This document shows positions 34,313 through 43,946 of a DNA stretch of 64,000 nt, piece after piece (position 1 is the first letter of the stretch; each line of letters opens with the position of its first letter). The DNA is taken from the NCBI RefSeq assembly GCF_000348925.1, contig NZ_AODQ01000009.1, positions 1 to 64,000 of the forward strand, written 5' to 3'. The notes below the pieces were generated by a model. It made no database searches. It was not told where the DNA came from and worked only from the letters and a program-made list of their open reading frames with translations. Made by a program: the position numbers and the translations under genes. Origin of the DNA: Cesiribacter andamanensis AMV16 (lineage in GTDB: Bacteria > Bacteroidota > Bacteroidia > Cytophagales > Cyclobacteriaceae).

Positions 34313-35491
34313 CTATCCTTCATACAGCCACTTAAATGCCTCCTCAAACTCCCGCTGCCAGTACCACTCGCTGTGGGCGCCATCGGGATGGGCCTTGTAC
34401 CAGAGACGGTCTTGGGGAACCCCCCAGCGCTGCAGCAGCTGGTGCATTTGCTGCATTTGCGGAACCATGCTTTCACTCTCCTGCTCGCTGGCCAGAAACA
34501 GGAAACGCTGCCCGGCAGCAGGATCAAGCCTCTTTTCTACCAGGTCAAATATCTCAGGATTAAACCAGAAAGCCGGCGAAAACAGGCCAATGCGGCCAAA
34601 TACCTGCGGATACTGCACCGCCCCATACAGGCTGATCAGGGCGCCCAGGGAGCTGCCCATCAGGCCGGTATGCTCCTGTTCGGGCAGGGTACGGTAGTGT
34701 GTATCAATGTAGGGCTTAAGGGTTTCCACAATAAAGCGCAGGTAGGCCGCGCCCTCGCCGCTGGGGTAGCGGCTGTTCACAAAGGGGGTGTATTCGGGAA
34801 TGCGCTGCTCACCCCCATTGTCGATACCCACTACAATCACCCCCGGGTGTTGCCCCTTTGCCTGCAGACGGTTCAGGGTTTCATCCACGCCCCACTCGCC
34901 GGCATAGGAGGTGCTGGCATCAAACAGGTTTTGCCCATCGTGCATGTAGAGCACCGGGAAGCGAATGTCCGAACCATCATAATCAGGCGGCAGGTACAGC
35001 CAGATGCGGCGGTAGCGGTTCAGCTGGGGCATAAAGAAGCTGTCCTGCAGGATCTGCACATTGACGGCAGCACTTGGCTGCGGGGGGCTGGCCGGTTCGG
35101 CCAGTTGGTCTTTCCAGCCTGCCACGGCAAGCCGTAGGGTTTGGGGCTTGCTCAGGTCCAGACGGCGGTTGGGAATGTCCTGGCCGGCAGCATCGGTTTC
35201 TACCGTTTGCCAGCTGCCGCGGGTGATCTTAAACTCGGCTGTTTCCGCTGCCAGGGGGAGTGTAAGAAAATAGCCGTGGGGTCGCTTTTTGAGAAGATAG
35301 GCCGAATCTGCCGGCTGCCAGCCATTAAAAGAGCCGGCTACAAAAAGCGGCTCCCCGAAAGGAGTAGTGACCGGAACTTCACCAACATGCAGCTGCACCT
35401 GCTGCTTTGTGGGGCTGCAGGCCAGCAAGAGGGGCAGCAGGCAGCCAGAGACCAGGCGCAAAAAAACAGACAGGGCAGGGATGCGTTGCAT
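34313..35491 (-). CDS. Esterase lipoprotein with N-terminal glycogen-binding-like (E-set) domain
   Basis: 392 residues from ATG 35491. A lipobox (LLLA-Cys) marks a lipoprotein. Residues about 38-120 (FGEPLFVAGSFNGWQPADSAYLLKK) resemble a CBM48/E-set beta-sandwich. The second part is the enterochelin-esterase fold with RIWLYLPPDYDG, LYMHDGQNLFDA, the nucleophile in LMGSSLGAL and a late His in DGAHSEWYW. It is clearly paralogous to the esterase at 31702, but anchored by lipid instead of T9SS. The start overlaps nothing; the next gene is divergent. Confidence 0.88.
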   Translation of the reverse strand: MQRIPALSVFLRLVSGCLLPLLLACSPTKQQVQLHVGEVPVTTPFGEPLFVAGSFNGWQPADSAYLLKKRPHGYFLTLPLAAETAEFKITRGSWQTVETDAAGQDIPNRRLDLSKPQTLRLAVAGWKDQLAEPASPPQPSAAVNVQILQDSFFMPQLNRYRRIWLYLPPDYDGSDIRFPVLYMHDGQNLFDASTSYAGEWGVDETLNRLQAKGQHPGVIVVGIDNGGEQRIPEYTPFVNSRYPSGEGAAYLRFIVETLKPYIDTHYRTLPEQEHTGLMGSSLGALISLYGAVQYPQVFGRIGLFSPAFWFNPEIFDLVEKRLDPAAGQRFLFLASEQESESMVPQMQQMHQLLQRWGVPQDRLWYKAHPDGAHSEWYWQREFEEAFKWLYEG

Positions 35492-35552
35492 AAAGTAAAA
35501 AAGACAGGCTGTAAAATAGAAAAGCCTCTGCAGCCCTCCAAGCCCTGCATCT

Positions 35553-36725
35553 ATGAAAACACAGGAAATAGCCCTTACCACGCCTTCCGGCTCCTCCCTT
35601 ACCGCCTGGCTGGATCAGCCTGCCGGTGGGCGGCCCGCTGCCTGCGCCCTGCTGGTACATTGTTTTGCCCCCGGCACTGCAGCCGAGCAGCACCTTAGCC
35701 TGGCTCTTACCCAGCAGCGCTTTGAAGTACTGCGGATCAGCTGCCTGAGCAGCGCCCCCCTGCTGAGCCAGGAGCTGCTGCAGACCGCCCATGCGTATCT
35801 GCTTGCCGAGCAGAAAGCGCCGGCCCTGGCCATTGGCCATTCGCTGGGCGGAGCCGCCCTGCTGACTGCCGCCCCCGACTGGCCCGCCCTGCAGGCCCTT
35901 GCCCTGCTTTCTGCCCCTGCCGACGACCGGGCCCTGGGCTCCCTGCTGGATGAAGATGAGCATGATGAGGAGCATGCTTTTGTGGTCTATCGGCAGGGGG
36001 CCGAGCTCTCGCTTGATCTGGACCTGCTGGACCAGTGGCACGAAGACCAGGTGCGGCAGCGCCTGCAGGGGCTTAAAAAAGCCCTGCTGATCCTGCACAG
36101 CCCCCAGGACCGGGAAATATCCGTAGACAGTGCGGCAGCACTCTTCATGGCTTCCCGCCACCCCAAAAGTTTTGTAAGCCTGGATGGGGCCGACCATTTT
36201 CTGAGCAGTGCCGAAGATTCGCGCTATGCCGGCAGCCTTATTGGTGCCTGGGCGCAGCGTTATGTGCAGTTGCAGCCCGATGCGCTGCGCACCCATATGG
36301 AAGTGGTAACCCGTACCCCTGCCGGGGGCTTTACCACTGAGATCCGGGCCGGCAAGCATAGCCTGCTGGCTGATGAACCCCTTGCCCTGGGGGGACTGGA
36401 CCTGGGCCCCAACCCCTATGATTTGCTCAATGCCGCCCTGGGCGCCTGCACCAGCATGACGCTGCGCATGTACGCCGATCGCAAAGGATGGCCCCTGCAG
36501 GAAGCCATCGTGCACCTGAAGCATGACCGCATTTATGGAGAAGACTGCCAGGTATGCGAAGACAACACCAGCAAGCTGGATCAGCTAAGCCGGGAAGTAG
36601 AACTCATTGGCCCCCTGGATGCTGCCCAGCGCAGCCGCCTGATGGAAATAGCTGACCGCTGCCCGGTACACAAAACCCTGCAGAGCAAAATCTCTATCGA
36701 AACCAGAGAACTGGATACAGATTAA
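35553..36725 (+). CDS. Alpha/beta hydrolase fused to OsmC-type redox domain
   Basis: 390 residues. Residues 1-250 form an alpha/beta hydrolase (nucleophile in AIGHSLGGAALL, Asp in SPQDREI, His in DGADHFL). Residues 260-390 are an OsmC/Ohr domain with the two redox cysteines in GACTSMTLRMYADRKGW and ADRCPVHKTL. OsmC proteins reduce organic peroxides using thiols. The fusion is known in several bacteria; the hydrolase half may supply or release an acyl or peroxide substrate. No signal peptide. Confidence 0.9.
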   Translation: MKTQEIALTTPSGSSLTAWLDQPAGGRPAACALLVHCFAPGTAAEQHLSLALTQQRFEVLRISCLSSAPLLSQELLQTAHAYLLAEQKAPALAIGHSLGGAALLTAAPDWPALQALALLSAPADDRALGSLLDEDEHDEEHAFVVYRQGAELSLDLDLLDQWHEDQVRQRLQGLKKALLILHSPQDREISVDSAAALFMASRHPKSFVSLDGADHFLSSAEDSRYAGSLIGAWAQRYVQLQPDALRTHMEVVTRTPAGGFTTEIRAGKHSLLADEPLALGGLDLGPNPYDLLNAALGACTSMTLRMYADRKGWPLQEAIVHLKHDRIYGEDCQVCEDNTSKLDQLSREVELIGPLDAAQRSRLMEIADRCPVHKTLQSKISIETRELDTD

Positions 36726-36975
36726 TCTCTTCCGTTGATGTATTCCCATACGCAAGTGCCGGGTGCGGTTATAGAACACAAAAAAGCAACCTTTCTGGAA
36801 GTGCCTTGCTCACCAGGCAGTCGTCTTCTATACCGGCATTTAACTAAACCCCTGACTATGAATCACTCCACGTAAAATTTACCTGAAGGGGGCTGGCATT
36901 TTACAAACAAAAAGTATAACTTCAGCTCCACAGCTCGAGGCTCCTATTTTTTTACCCATAAATTTTTAGCCCTTT

Positions 36976-38004
36976 ATGAAAGCCTCTCTTTCACCCTACC
37001 CCCTTTTGCTGGCTCTGCTCATGGTCTTTGGTGCTGCCTGCTCGCCCGATGAAGAACAAGAGGACCCCCTCTCCGGCCAGGCAGGGGCCAACCACTCCCA
37101 AAAATGGGCCAGTGGTGAGCTGTCCATCATGCGGGAAAACCTTTATCCCGAAGGCCTGGAGTATGACAGGCACATGAAACGCTTTTTGCTAAGCTCCATT
37201 ACGCAGGGCTCTATTGGCTTTGTGGAAGAGTATGGCTCATATATGGAATGGATCAATGATCCTGATATCCCCTCTACCATAGGCCTGCACATTGATTTGC
37301 CCCGCAAGCGCCTGTTGGTGGCCGTGTCCGATCTTGGCCTGAGCAAAAAAAGTAGCGAAACAACTGCTTATATGCTGGCCGGCCTGGCCGCCTATGATCT
37401 GCGCAGCGGTGAGCGCCTGTTCTTTATCCGCATGGACGAGCTCTTGCCCGGCCTTCCCCACTTTGCCAATGATGTAACAGTAGACCAGCGGGGCAATGCG
37501 TATGTTACCGACAGCTTCACAGGGGTAATTTATAAAGTGGATGTAGAAGGCGAAGCATCCATTTTCTATCAGGATGCAGCCCTGAACCCCGCGCCGGACA
37601 ATTTCGGGCTCAATGGCATCGAGTACGACCCCAGGGGCTATCTGCTGGTTTCCAAGCTGGATGAGAACAAACTTCTGCGCTTTCCGCTGAACAACCCATC
37701 TGCCTATACTGAAATAGAGGTGCCCGTAGCACTCAACAGCCCCGATGGCCTTACCCTTACATCAAATAAAGAACTGGTGGTTGTAAACAACGCCTTTGGC
37801 GGGGAGCAGGGGTCTGTCCTTAGGCTACGCAGCCGCGATGGGTGGAAGACTACAGAGGTGGTTGGCCAATTTGCTACAGGCCCGGTCTTTCCCACCACAG
37901 CTGCCCTGCGCCCCGGAGGTGATGTATTTGTAGTCTATGCCTACCTGCATGTGCTGCTGAGCGGCGGCTCACAAAGCCGCTTTCAGATAGCAGAAGCTAA
38001 TTGA
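36976..38004 (+). CDS. SMP-30/gluconolactonase-like beta-propeller lipoprotein
   Basis: 342 residues. A lipobox (MVFGAA-Cys) is followed by repeated blade-like strands: YPEGLEYDRHMKRFLLSS, FANDVTVDQRGNAYVTDSFTGVIYKVD, NGIEYDPRGYLLVSKLDENKLLRF and SPDGLTLTSNKELVVVNN. This resembles the SMP-30 six-bladed propeller that binds a metal and hydrolyses lactones, or a binding protein of similar shape. It ends in a good terminator and is a single-gene unit. Confidence 0.75.
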   Translation: MKASLSPYPLLLALLMVFGAACSPDEEQEDPLSGQAGANHSQKWASGELSIMRENLYPEGLEYDRHMKRFLLSSITQGSIGFVEEYGSYMEWINDPDIPSTIGLHIDLPRKRLLVAVSDLGLSKKSSETTAYMLAGLAAYDLRSGERLFFIRMDELLPGLPHFANDVTVDQRGNAYVTDSFTGVIYKVDVEGEASIFYQDAALNPAPDNFGLNGIEYDPRGYLLVSKLDENKLLRFPLNNPSAYTEIEVPVALNSPDGLTLTSNKELVVVNNAFGGEQGSVLRLRSRDGWKTTEVVGQFATGPVFPTTAALRPGGDVFVVYAYLHVLLSGGSQSRFQIAEAN

Positions 38005-38031
38005 CCGATTAATCCCTTAACCAGGAAGAAG

Positions 38032-38058
38032 GAGGGGCCCTGTGGCCTCTCTTTTTTT
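38032..38058 (+). terminator. Terminator after the beta-propeller gene
   Basis: GAGGGGCC pairs with GGCCTCTC (one G-T pair) around CTGT, followed by seven T. Confidence 0.85.
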
Positions 38059-38217
38059 GCCTAAGGCTGGGTCCTAACTACCCCCTGCATCACTTAGCCC
38101 CTTAAAAAAAGGGAGCTTTTAGCAAACAAAACAACAAATTTATTGCTCTGATATATAGGATGTTAGCCGAATTGCTACGGATTAAACTCCTGAAAAACAC
38201 ACGGCAACCTGCCTGCT

Positions 38218-40125
38218 ATGTACACCGCTACCCCAGATCAACTGCTGCAGCCCCTGCTGGCTACCCTGGCGGAAGTCAGTGAGCCGGTATGCCTGCTTAG
38301 CACCAGGGGAGAGCTCCAATTTATCAATAGCGCCTTTCAGAGAATTTCGGGCTATCAGCAGCTGGAAGACGTGCAAAAGGCCGGCGGGCTCAGCAGCCTG
38401 CTGGTAGATGAAGAACAGAAGCGCCCCCTGCCCTCTGCGCCCCCCGGCAGCACGGCAACGGCAGCTGACCTTCTTCCAAAGCGCGTGTACCTGCAGACCA
38501 GCTCGGGCAAGCGCATCCCCCTTTACCTGAAGCAAAAAGTACTCCCTGGCGGTGAGTCCGGCTCTGTAGGAACGCTTTACCTCTTTGAGCAGCACCCCCG
38601 CGCCAAGACAACCACCGATTACCACCGGCTACTGGCTTCTTTTGTAGAGCATGCCAACGATGCCATTATGATCACCGAAGCCGAGCCGCTGGAAGAACCC
38701 GGCCCCCGCATTGTGCTGGTAAACCAGGCCTTTATGCGCATGACCGGCTATACACGCAAGGAGAGCCTGGGCCGGAGCCCCCGTTTTCTGCAGGGTCCCA
38801 ATACCCAGCGCCAGGAGCTGGACCGGATCAAGGCTGCCCTGCAGGCACAGCGTGCCACTACGGCCGAGATCATCAATTACCGCAAAGATGGCTCCGAGTT
38901 TTGGGTAGAGCTTACGGTGGTGCCCATTCGCCTATACGGCACCGAGCTTACGCATTTTGTATCCATACAGCGGGAAACCACCCACAAAAAAGAACTTGAA
39001 AAAGCCCTGCAGGATAGCCGCAGGCAGCTGGAAGAAGCCCTGTATGAGAATAAACAGATCCTGAATCGATCGCTGGATATGATCTGTTCACTGCACCCCG
39101 ACGGGCGCTTCAAACAGATGAACAAAGCCTGCCAGCGGATGCTGGGCTATACTCCTCAAGAAATGATTGGACGCCATTTCATAGACTTTGTGCATCCTGC
39201 CGATAAGCTCAAAACCCTGGAAGTAGCCGCAGAAATCATTGCCGGCAATGTGCAGCAAAACTTTGAAAACCGGCTGCTGCACAAGGGGGGCCGGGTGGTA
39301 ACCGTCTTGTGGAATGCCTGCCTCTCAGAAGATAATCAGCTCATGTACAGCACCGCCCGGGATATAAGTGCACTCAAGGATGCGCAGGAGCAACTGCAGG
39401 GCTATACTGCCCAGCTGGAAAAGATCAACAGCGAGCTGGACCAGTTTGTCTACAAAACCTCCCATGATCTGCGTGCCCCGCTGGTATCGGTGCTGGGCCT
39501 CATCAACCTCACCCAACAGGAGCCCGATGAGCAGCAGCGCAGCGAGTACCTGAGCCTGATGGTGCGAAGCATCAAAAAGCTCGATAGTTTCATTCAGGAC
39601 ATCATCCGCTTCTCCAAAAACGCCCGCACAGAGGTAAGCCCTGAGCCCATCAATTTTCAGCTGCTTATTCAGGAAATTCTGCAGGAACTGATGTACATGG
39701 AGGAAGCCAAGACCATAGCCGTACAGCTGAGCGTAGACCCAATTGCCCCCTTTTATTCAGACAAACGCCGCATAGAGGTGATCTTTCACAACATTATTTC
39801 CAATGCCATTCGCTACCGAAATCCGGCCGCTGAGGCTCCCTATATCCACATCCAGGTGCGGGAGAGCGGGCAGCAGCAGGTGCGCATTGACATCAGCGAC
39901 AATGGCCTGGGCATAGCCCCCGAGCATCAGGAAAAGATCTTTGAGATGTTTTACCGGGCTACCGAAAACAGTACCGGCTCTGGCCTGGGCCTGTATATTG
40001 TGAAAGAAAGCCTGGCCAAGCTAAACGGTGAGATTTCCGTAGCCTCTGAGCCGGGAGCGGGTACCCGCTTTAGCATTTACCTGCCCAACCTGCAGCAGCC
40101 TCAGGGGGTAGAGGCACATGTATGA
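38218..40125 (+). CDS. PAS-domain histidine kinase
   Basis: 635 residues, no membrane helix. Three PAS domains (about residues 10-125, 135-260 and 280-395) precede a HisKA/HATPase pair. His416 in KTSHDLRAPL is the phospho-acceptor; the N, G1 and G2 boxes are NAIRYRNP, DNGLGI and GSGLGLYIV. The second PAS has the LOV-like sequence GRSPRFLQGPNT at residues 185-196, but the flavin Cys is Pro188, so blue-light photochemistry is not expected. Histidine kinase families of this type usually pair with single-domain regulators such as the one at 1.6-2.1 kb. Confidence 0.92.
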   Translation: MYTATPDQLLQPLLATLAEVSEPVCLLSTRGELQFINSAFQRISGYQQLEDVQKAGGLSSLLVDEEQKRPLPSAPPGSTATAADLLPKRVYLQTSSGKRIPLYLKQKVLPGGESGSVGTLYLFEQHPRAKTTTDYHRLLASFVEHANDAIMITEAEPLEEPGPRIVLVNQAFMRMTGYTRKESLGRSPRFLQGPNTQRQELDRIKAALQAQRATTAEIINYRKDGSEFWVELTVVPIRLYGTELTHFVSIQRETTHKKELEKALQDSRRQLEEALYENKQILNRSLDMICSLHPDGRFKQMNKACQRMLGYTPQEMIGRHFIDFVHPADKLKTLEVAAEIIAGNVQQNFENRLLHKGGRVVTVLWNACLSEDNQLMYSTARDISALKDAQEQLQGYTAQLEKINSELDQFVYKTSHDLRAPLVSVLGLINLTQQEPDEQQRSEYLSLMVRSIKKLDSFIQDIIRFSKNARTEVSPEPINFQLLIQEILQELMYMEEAKTIAVQLSVDPIAPFYSDKRRIEVIFHNIISNAIRYRNPAAEAPYIHIQVRESGQQQVRIDISDNGLGIAPEHQEKIFEMFYRATENSTGSGLGLYIVKESLAKLNGEISVASEPGAGTRFSIYLPNLQQPQGVEAHV

Positions 40126-40133
40126 TCCACCCT

Positions 40134-40322
40134 TTACCAGCCGGGGCTGTCGCCTCCGCTTCCCATAAACACCCAAAGCAGCACACCCAGCACTACCAGC
40201 ACCAGCAGTATGCCTATGCAGCCGCAGCCCAGGCCTCGCTTAATTCTGCCACCGCTGCCCCTACCTCCTGCGCCGCCAGCCAATCTTCTTAACAGATAAA
40301 GTTTAAAAAGTCCTCTGAGCAT
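40134..40322 (-). CDS. Small membrane protein, 62 residues
   Basis: A Gly/Arg-rich start (LLRRLAGGAGGRGSGGR) is followed by one hydrophobic helix (GCGCIGILLVLVVLGVLLWVFM) containing two cysteines. The frame is convergent with the kinase and begins at ATG. It could be a real small protein, but short GC-rich frames arise easily by chance. No family recognised. Confidence 0.45.
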   Translation of the reverse strand: MLRGLFKLYLLRRLAGGAGGRGSGGRIKRGLGCGCIGILLVLVVLGVLLWVFMGSGGDSPGW

Positions 40323-40466
40323 AAAAATTGATTTTGTACTACATAGCTCTGTGGGTAGGATACGGCAAACATGCGTGTTGGTTAAGGGATGTATCGGACC
40401 TACTTGTACATAAATACCCGCTGAACATCAGAAGGCGCCACCTCCTTTGGCACACAGGCCAGGGGC

Positions 40467-41285
40467 TTACTGTTCGTTGAGCTGCCAGTTGTAGTACAGA
40501 TAGCGTATGGGGGCATCCTTGCTCACCGGTACTCCGCTGTACTCCCGGATGGCCTCCTGCAGGCTGCGCCCTTTGGTAAAATCACCCCCATACCAATCGA
40601 ACAGTTTGGAGAGCTGCAGGCGATCGCTGCGAACAATGTTCTTGTCCGGATCCAGCAAAAAGCTGCGGGCCTGCTCGGCCAGCTGCCCCTCCAGCCGATC
40701 GGCCACATAGGCCTCTCTGCGCAGCTTAGGGCAGGAGCGGGCGGCGCATACCAGCGCAAAATGAATGCGGGGCTCCTCAAAGCCGGGCCTGATAATGTTG
40801 TGTTCTATGTTGTTCAGGTCCAGCTCCCTACCGCCTATGCGAATGAACTTAATGTCCCAGGGGGTATTCACAAAGGGAATTTGCGGACCGGCCTTTATGT
40901 CTTTGATGCTCTCAAGGGGGTAGTGGCGCAGGATAAGCTCAATGGTAAAGGCATTGTAGGCATTGAGCCAGTAGGCTAGTTGCTCCTCCCGGCTCCATCG
41001 CTCAGGGTCAGGCGCGCTGGCTTCCAGCTGCTGCAGGTAGGCCCGCAGCGCCTTCCGATCGCTGGCAAAGCCTTTGTAATCAACCATGCCCCGTTCATCT
41101 ACCCATTTTTTCAGCAGCCCATCCCAGGCGGCATGGCTGGGCGCCGCACTGCCCGCCTGGGCTACCCGCAGTTGCGCGCAGGCCGGCATGCTACAGCCCT
41201 GCAGCAGAAACAGGAGCAGGTAAACCAGCCAGGAGGCCCTGTGAGGACCGGCATACAAAAAACGGTATTGGGGCAGCATTGGCAT
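40467..41285 (-). CDS. DUF547-family exported protein
   Basis: About 272 residues from ATG 41285 (ATG 41279 is also possible). A hydrophobic N-terminus (SWLVYLLLFLLQGCSMPACA) is a signal or lipobox. The DUF547 core is visible: LAYWLNAYNAFTIELILRHYPLESIKDI, FVNTPWD, LNNIEHNIIRPGFEEPRIHFALVCAARSCPKLRREAY and the C-terminal DWYGGDF. The function is unknown; members are exported enzymes or thiol-related proteins. Immediately downstream is the universal stress protein on the same strand, so they are not coupled. Confidence 0.88.
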   Translation of the reverse strand: MPMLPQYRFLYAGPHRASWLVYLLLFLLQGCSMPACAQLRVAQAGSAAPSHAAWDGLLKKWVDERGMVDYKGFASDRKALRAYLQQLEASAPDPERWSREEQLAYWLNAYNAFTIELILRHYPLESIKDIKAGPQIPFVNTPWDIKFIRIGGRELDLNNIEHNIIRPGFEEPRIHFALVCAARSCPKLRREAYVADRLEGQLAEQARSFLLDPDKNIVRSDRLQLSKLFDWYGGDFTKGRSLQEAIREYSGVPVSKDAPIRYLYYNWQLNEQ

Positions 41286-41368
41286 GTAGGGGGTATAAAA
41301 ACGTAATAAAAACAGAAATGCTGTATACTCTTCAGCAGCAGGCGGGACAGGCAAAAAATCAAAAGCCC

Positions 41369-42208
41369 CTATTCCTGCGGTACCAGTAGCAGGTTGGTGG
41401 GCAGATCGGCCAGCAGATACTCCAGATCATGCGAGAACATCCGGTCAAAGATATTCAGGTTTCGGTGGGGCGTTTCGGTCACCAGCAGATCGGCTTCGGC
41501 CTGGCGGGAAAACTTTGAGAGCTCGTAGCCCGATTTGCCTGCCGCTACTTTTATATTGATGCGCAGGCCCCGGCATTCGTCGCACTGATCTACCATGCGT
41601 TGCACCCGATCGATCTGGTCCTGCAGCAGCGAGCGTCGGGTATCGGAATATTCATGTTCGGGTGCCTCGCCGGCCAGGGCCATGGTAAGGCCCCACATCT
41701 TCACATCTTTTACAATGTGTACCTGCCGGGCTGCTTCCAGGCGGGCTATGCCGCAGCCGGCCTTTATGGTGGCCGGAGCCCCCTCTTTGGTGCCGGCATG
41801 GATCACAATGCGCTTAAAGGGCCGGGGCGTGCGCTGCGGTTCTATGAGCATCAGTACCGGAAAAGTTGCCTGCCGCAGAATTTTTCGGGCCACCGATCCT
41901 ATGTAGTAACGGATCAGGTTTTCTTTCTTAAGGGCGCCGGCCAGCAGCAGATCTACCCCCTGCCCACGGCTGAGGGCCAGTATCTGCTGTGCAGCATCGC
42001 CCTCCTCCCAAAAAACCGATACCCCTTGCGGCTCAACGGCCAGCTCGCTCAGCTGTCGCTGCAGCTCCGCTTCTTTATCAGGGGTGCGCTCTCCCACGTG
42101 CACCAGTAGTAGCTGGGCCCCAAAAAGCTGTTGTAACCGGCGGCCTTCGGCAAGCAGCGCCTGCTGGCGGGGAGAAAATGCAATGGCAATGGCAATTTTA
42201 CGGAACAT
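41369..42208 (-). CDS. Tandem universal stress protein
   Basis: 279 residues with two UspA-like halves. The first half has IAIAFSPRQQALLAEGRRLQ and LLLAGALKKENLIRYYIGSVARKILRQATFPVLMLI, with the phosphate-binding GSVARKI motif. The second half is more degenerate (RIVIHAGTKEGAPATIKAGC). Its gene is divergent from the cation/proton antiporter 442 bp away, a pairing that fits nucleotide-sensing control of ion transport in related organisms. Confidence 0.85.
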   Translation of the reverse strand: MFRKIAIAIAFSPRQQALLAEGRRLQQLFGAQLLLVHVGERTPDKEAELQRQLSELAVEPQGVSVFWEEGDAAQQILALSRGQGVDLLLAGALKKENLIRYYIGSVARKILRQATFPVLMLIEPQRTPRPFKRIVIHAGTKEGAPATIKAGCGIARLEAARQVHIVKDVKMWGLTMALAGEAPEHEYSDTRRSLLQDQIDRVQRMVDQCDECRGLRINIKVAAGKSGYELSKFSRQAEADLLVTETPHRNLNIFDRMFSHDLEYLLADLPTNLLLVPQE

Positions 42209-42650
42209 GGTACTCAGTAGCCTGGGCTACCTGCTTAAAATAATGCTTTTTTTCTGACAATACGCAGCGGCAGACGGGAAAAGACACAAGAAAGAACCGC
42301 TCCACCTTCTTAAACGTCAGCTGCAACAAAAACGCCTGACTTCTCCTACAAATTATGCCCTACAGGCTACTCTGTGCAAGAACTTTTACTATCTTAACCA
42401 ATTAAGACAGGAGCGATGCGTGCCTGGCATGGCACTCTCTGCAGCTGAACTCTATTTTTCCTCTGCTGGGGCAACAGGGCATTGCCTCAGCAGCCGTGCT
42501 ATGCCCGCATAACCCCCTGCCTATGGAACAGACCCGTAGTAGCGCCACGTATTCCCTGCCGAGCTGCCACCTGCAGGGGTGGCGCCTGTGCGCCAGCCAC
42601 CGCCGGGGCCATTTCCTTACGTATGCCTAGCCCAAGCCCCCTGCCTGCAG
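42209..42650. other. Divergent intergenic region between stress protein and antiporter
   Basis: 442 bp. No perfect TAnnTTTG box is seen. A short stretch (TTTTACTATCTTAACCAATTAAG near 42385-42408) is the most AT-rich part and could hold a promoter. No gene is supported. Confidence 0.45.
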
Positions 42651-43943
42651 ATGGAGAGTTTATCACATAGCGAAATTGTTAAGCTACTGCTGCAGTTAAG
42701 TATTATTCTTATTTCGGGCCGGCTCATGGCCGAGCTGGCCCGCAAGCTAAAACAGCCGGCGGTAGTGGGCGAAATTCTGGCCGGTATACTGCTGGGGCCT
42801 ACCGTATTTGGCATGCTGGCCCCGCTGCAGTTTGAGACGCTCTTTCCGCCCATAGGCGCCTCTGCCCTGGTGTTTGATGGGTTTGTACACATTGCCGTTA
42901 TCCTGCTGCTGTTTATTGCCGGCCTGGAGGTAGAGCTTAACCTGGTGTGGCAGCAGGGACGCCAGGCGGTGTATACCAGCATGCTGGGGCTCATTATCCC
43001 CTTTATTCTGGGTTTTATTTTCCCCTTCTATTTCCCGGCCTTCTTTGGGCGGGAGCCCGAGGCCGACCCCCTCATTTTTGCCCTTTTTGTAGGCACCGCC
43101 ATGTCCATTACAGCCCTGCCGGTTATTGCCCGCATCTTAATGGACATGAACCTGTTCCGTACCCGCACGGGCATGCTCATTGTGGCCTCGGCCATGATCA
43201 ACGATCTGCTGGGCTGGCTCATCTTTTCAGTGATCATCAGCATGATTGGCACCGGCGGAGGGGAGGGTATGAGCCTGGGCACTACTATAGCGCTCACCCT
43301 GGGCTTTACCATCCTGATGCTTACGGCCGGCAAGGGGGTGATAAACCGGGTGCTGCCCTGGATCAACCGCCGCTTTTCCTGGCCGGGCGGCCTGCTGTCG
43401 CTCTCGCTGGGCTTTTGCTTTCTGGCGGCGGCCTTTACTGAGTTCATTGGCATTCATGCCATTTTTGGGGCCTTTATACTGGGCGTGGCCCTGGGCGATT
43501 CGGAGCATATGCCCGAACGGGCCAAGGAAATTGTGCACCACTTTGTCAATAATGTGTTTGCCCCCATCTTTTTTGTGTCTATCGGCCTCAAGGTAAACTT
43601 TGTAGCCAATTTTGACCTGATGCTGGTGCTGGTGGTACTGGTGCTGGCCTTTGTGGGCAAGATTGTGGGCAGCGGCCTGGGTACCTACCTGGGCGGCTAC
43701 AGCAGGCGCGAGTCGCTGGCCATAGGCTTTGGCATGAATGCCCGCGGGGCCATGGAAATCATTCTGGGCCTGATAGCACTGGAGAACAAGATTATTGACG
43801 AGCGCTTTTTTGTAGCCCTGGTGATCATGGCCCTGATCACCAGCATCACCAGTGGCCCGCTGATGCGGCTCTTTCTTAACCCCCCTGTAAAGATCATTCC
43901 ACCCGATAAAGACCCTACCCTGCCCACCAGGGGCTATATGTAG
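42651..43943 (+). CDS. Cation/proton antiporter, CPA2 family
   Basis: 430 residues from ATG 42651; an upstream in-frame extension is low-complexity and not used. There are about twelve helices. Sequence features of the Na+/H+ or K+/H+ exchanger fold are MAELARKLKQPAVVGEILAGILLGP, SMISITALPVIARIL and GMNARGAMEIILGLIALE. It exports Na+ or K+ in exchange for protons. The divergent partner coded at 41369 is a universal stress protein. The stop is only 3 bp from the end of the decayed gene on the opposite strand. Confidence 0.9.
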   Translation: MESLSHSEIVKLLLQLSIILISGRLMAELARKLKQPAVVGEILAGILLGPTVFGMLAPLQFETLFPPIGASALVFDGFVHIAVILLLFIAGLEVELNLVWQQGRQAVYTSMLGLIIPFILGFIFPFYFPAFFGREPEADPLIFALFVGTAMSITALPVIARILMDMNLFRTRTGMLIVASAMINDLLGWLIFSVIISMIGTGGGEGMSLGTTIALTLGFTILMLTAGKGVINRVLPWINRRFSWPGGLLSLSLGFCFLAAAFTEFIGIHAIFGAFILGVALGDSEHMPERAKEIVHHFVNNVFAPIFFVSIGLKVNFVANFDLMLVLVVLVLAFVGKIVGSGLGTYLGGYSRRESLAIGFGMNARGAMEIILGLIALENKIIDERFFVALVIMALITSITSGPLMRLFLNPPVKIIPPDKDPTLPTRGYM

Positions 43944-43946
43944 GCT

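Noticed and set aside
35379-36524. A 381-codon open frame antisense to the hydrolase-OsmC gene.
   Set aside because: Rich in Gly, Gln and Ala with no motifs; the sense strand is clearly coding.
42482-42650. A longer N-terminus for the antiporter or a small separate gene.
   Set aside because: Residues are proline- and alanine-rich with no family match; ATG 42651 starts at the first helix.
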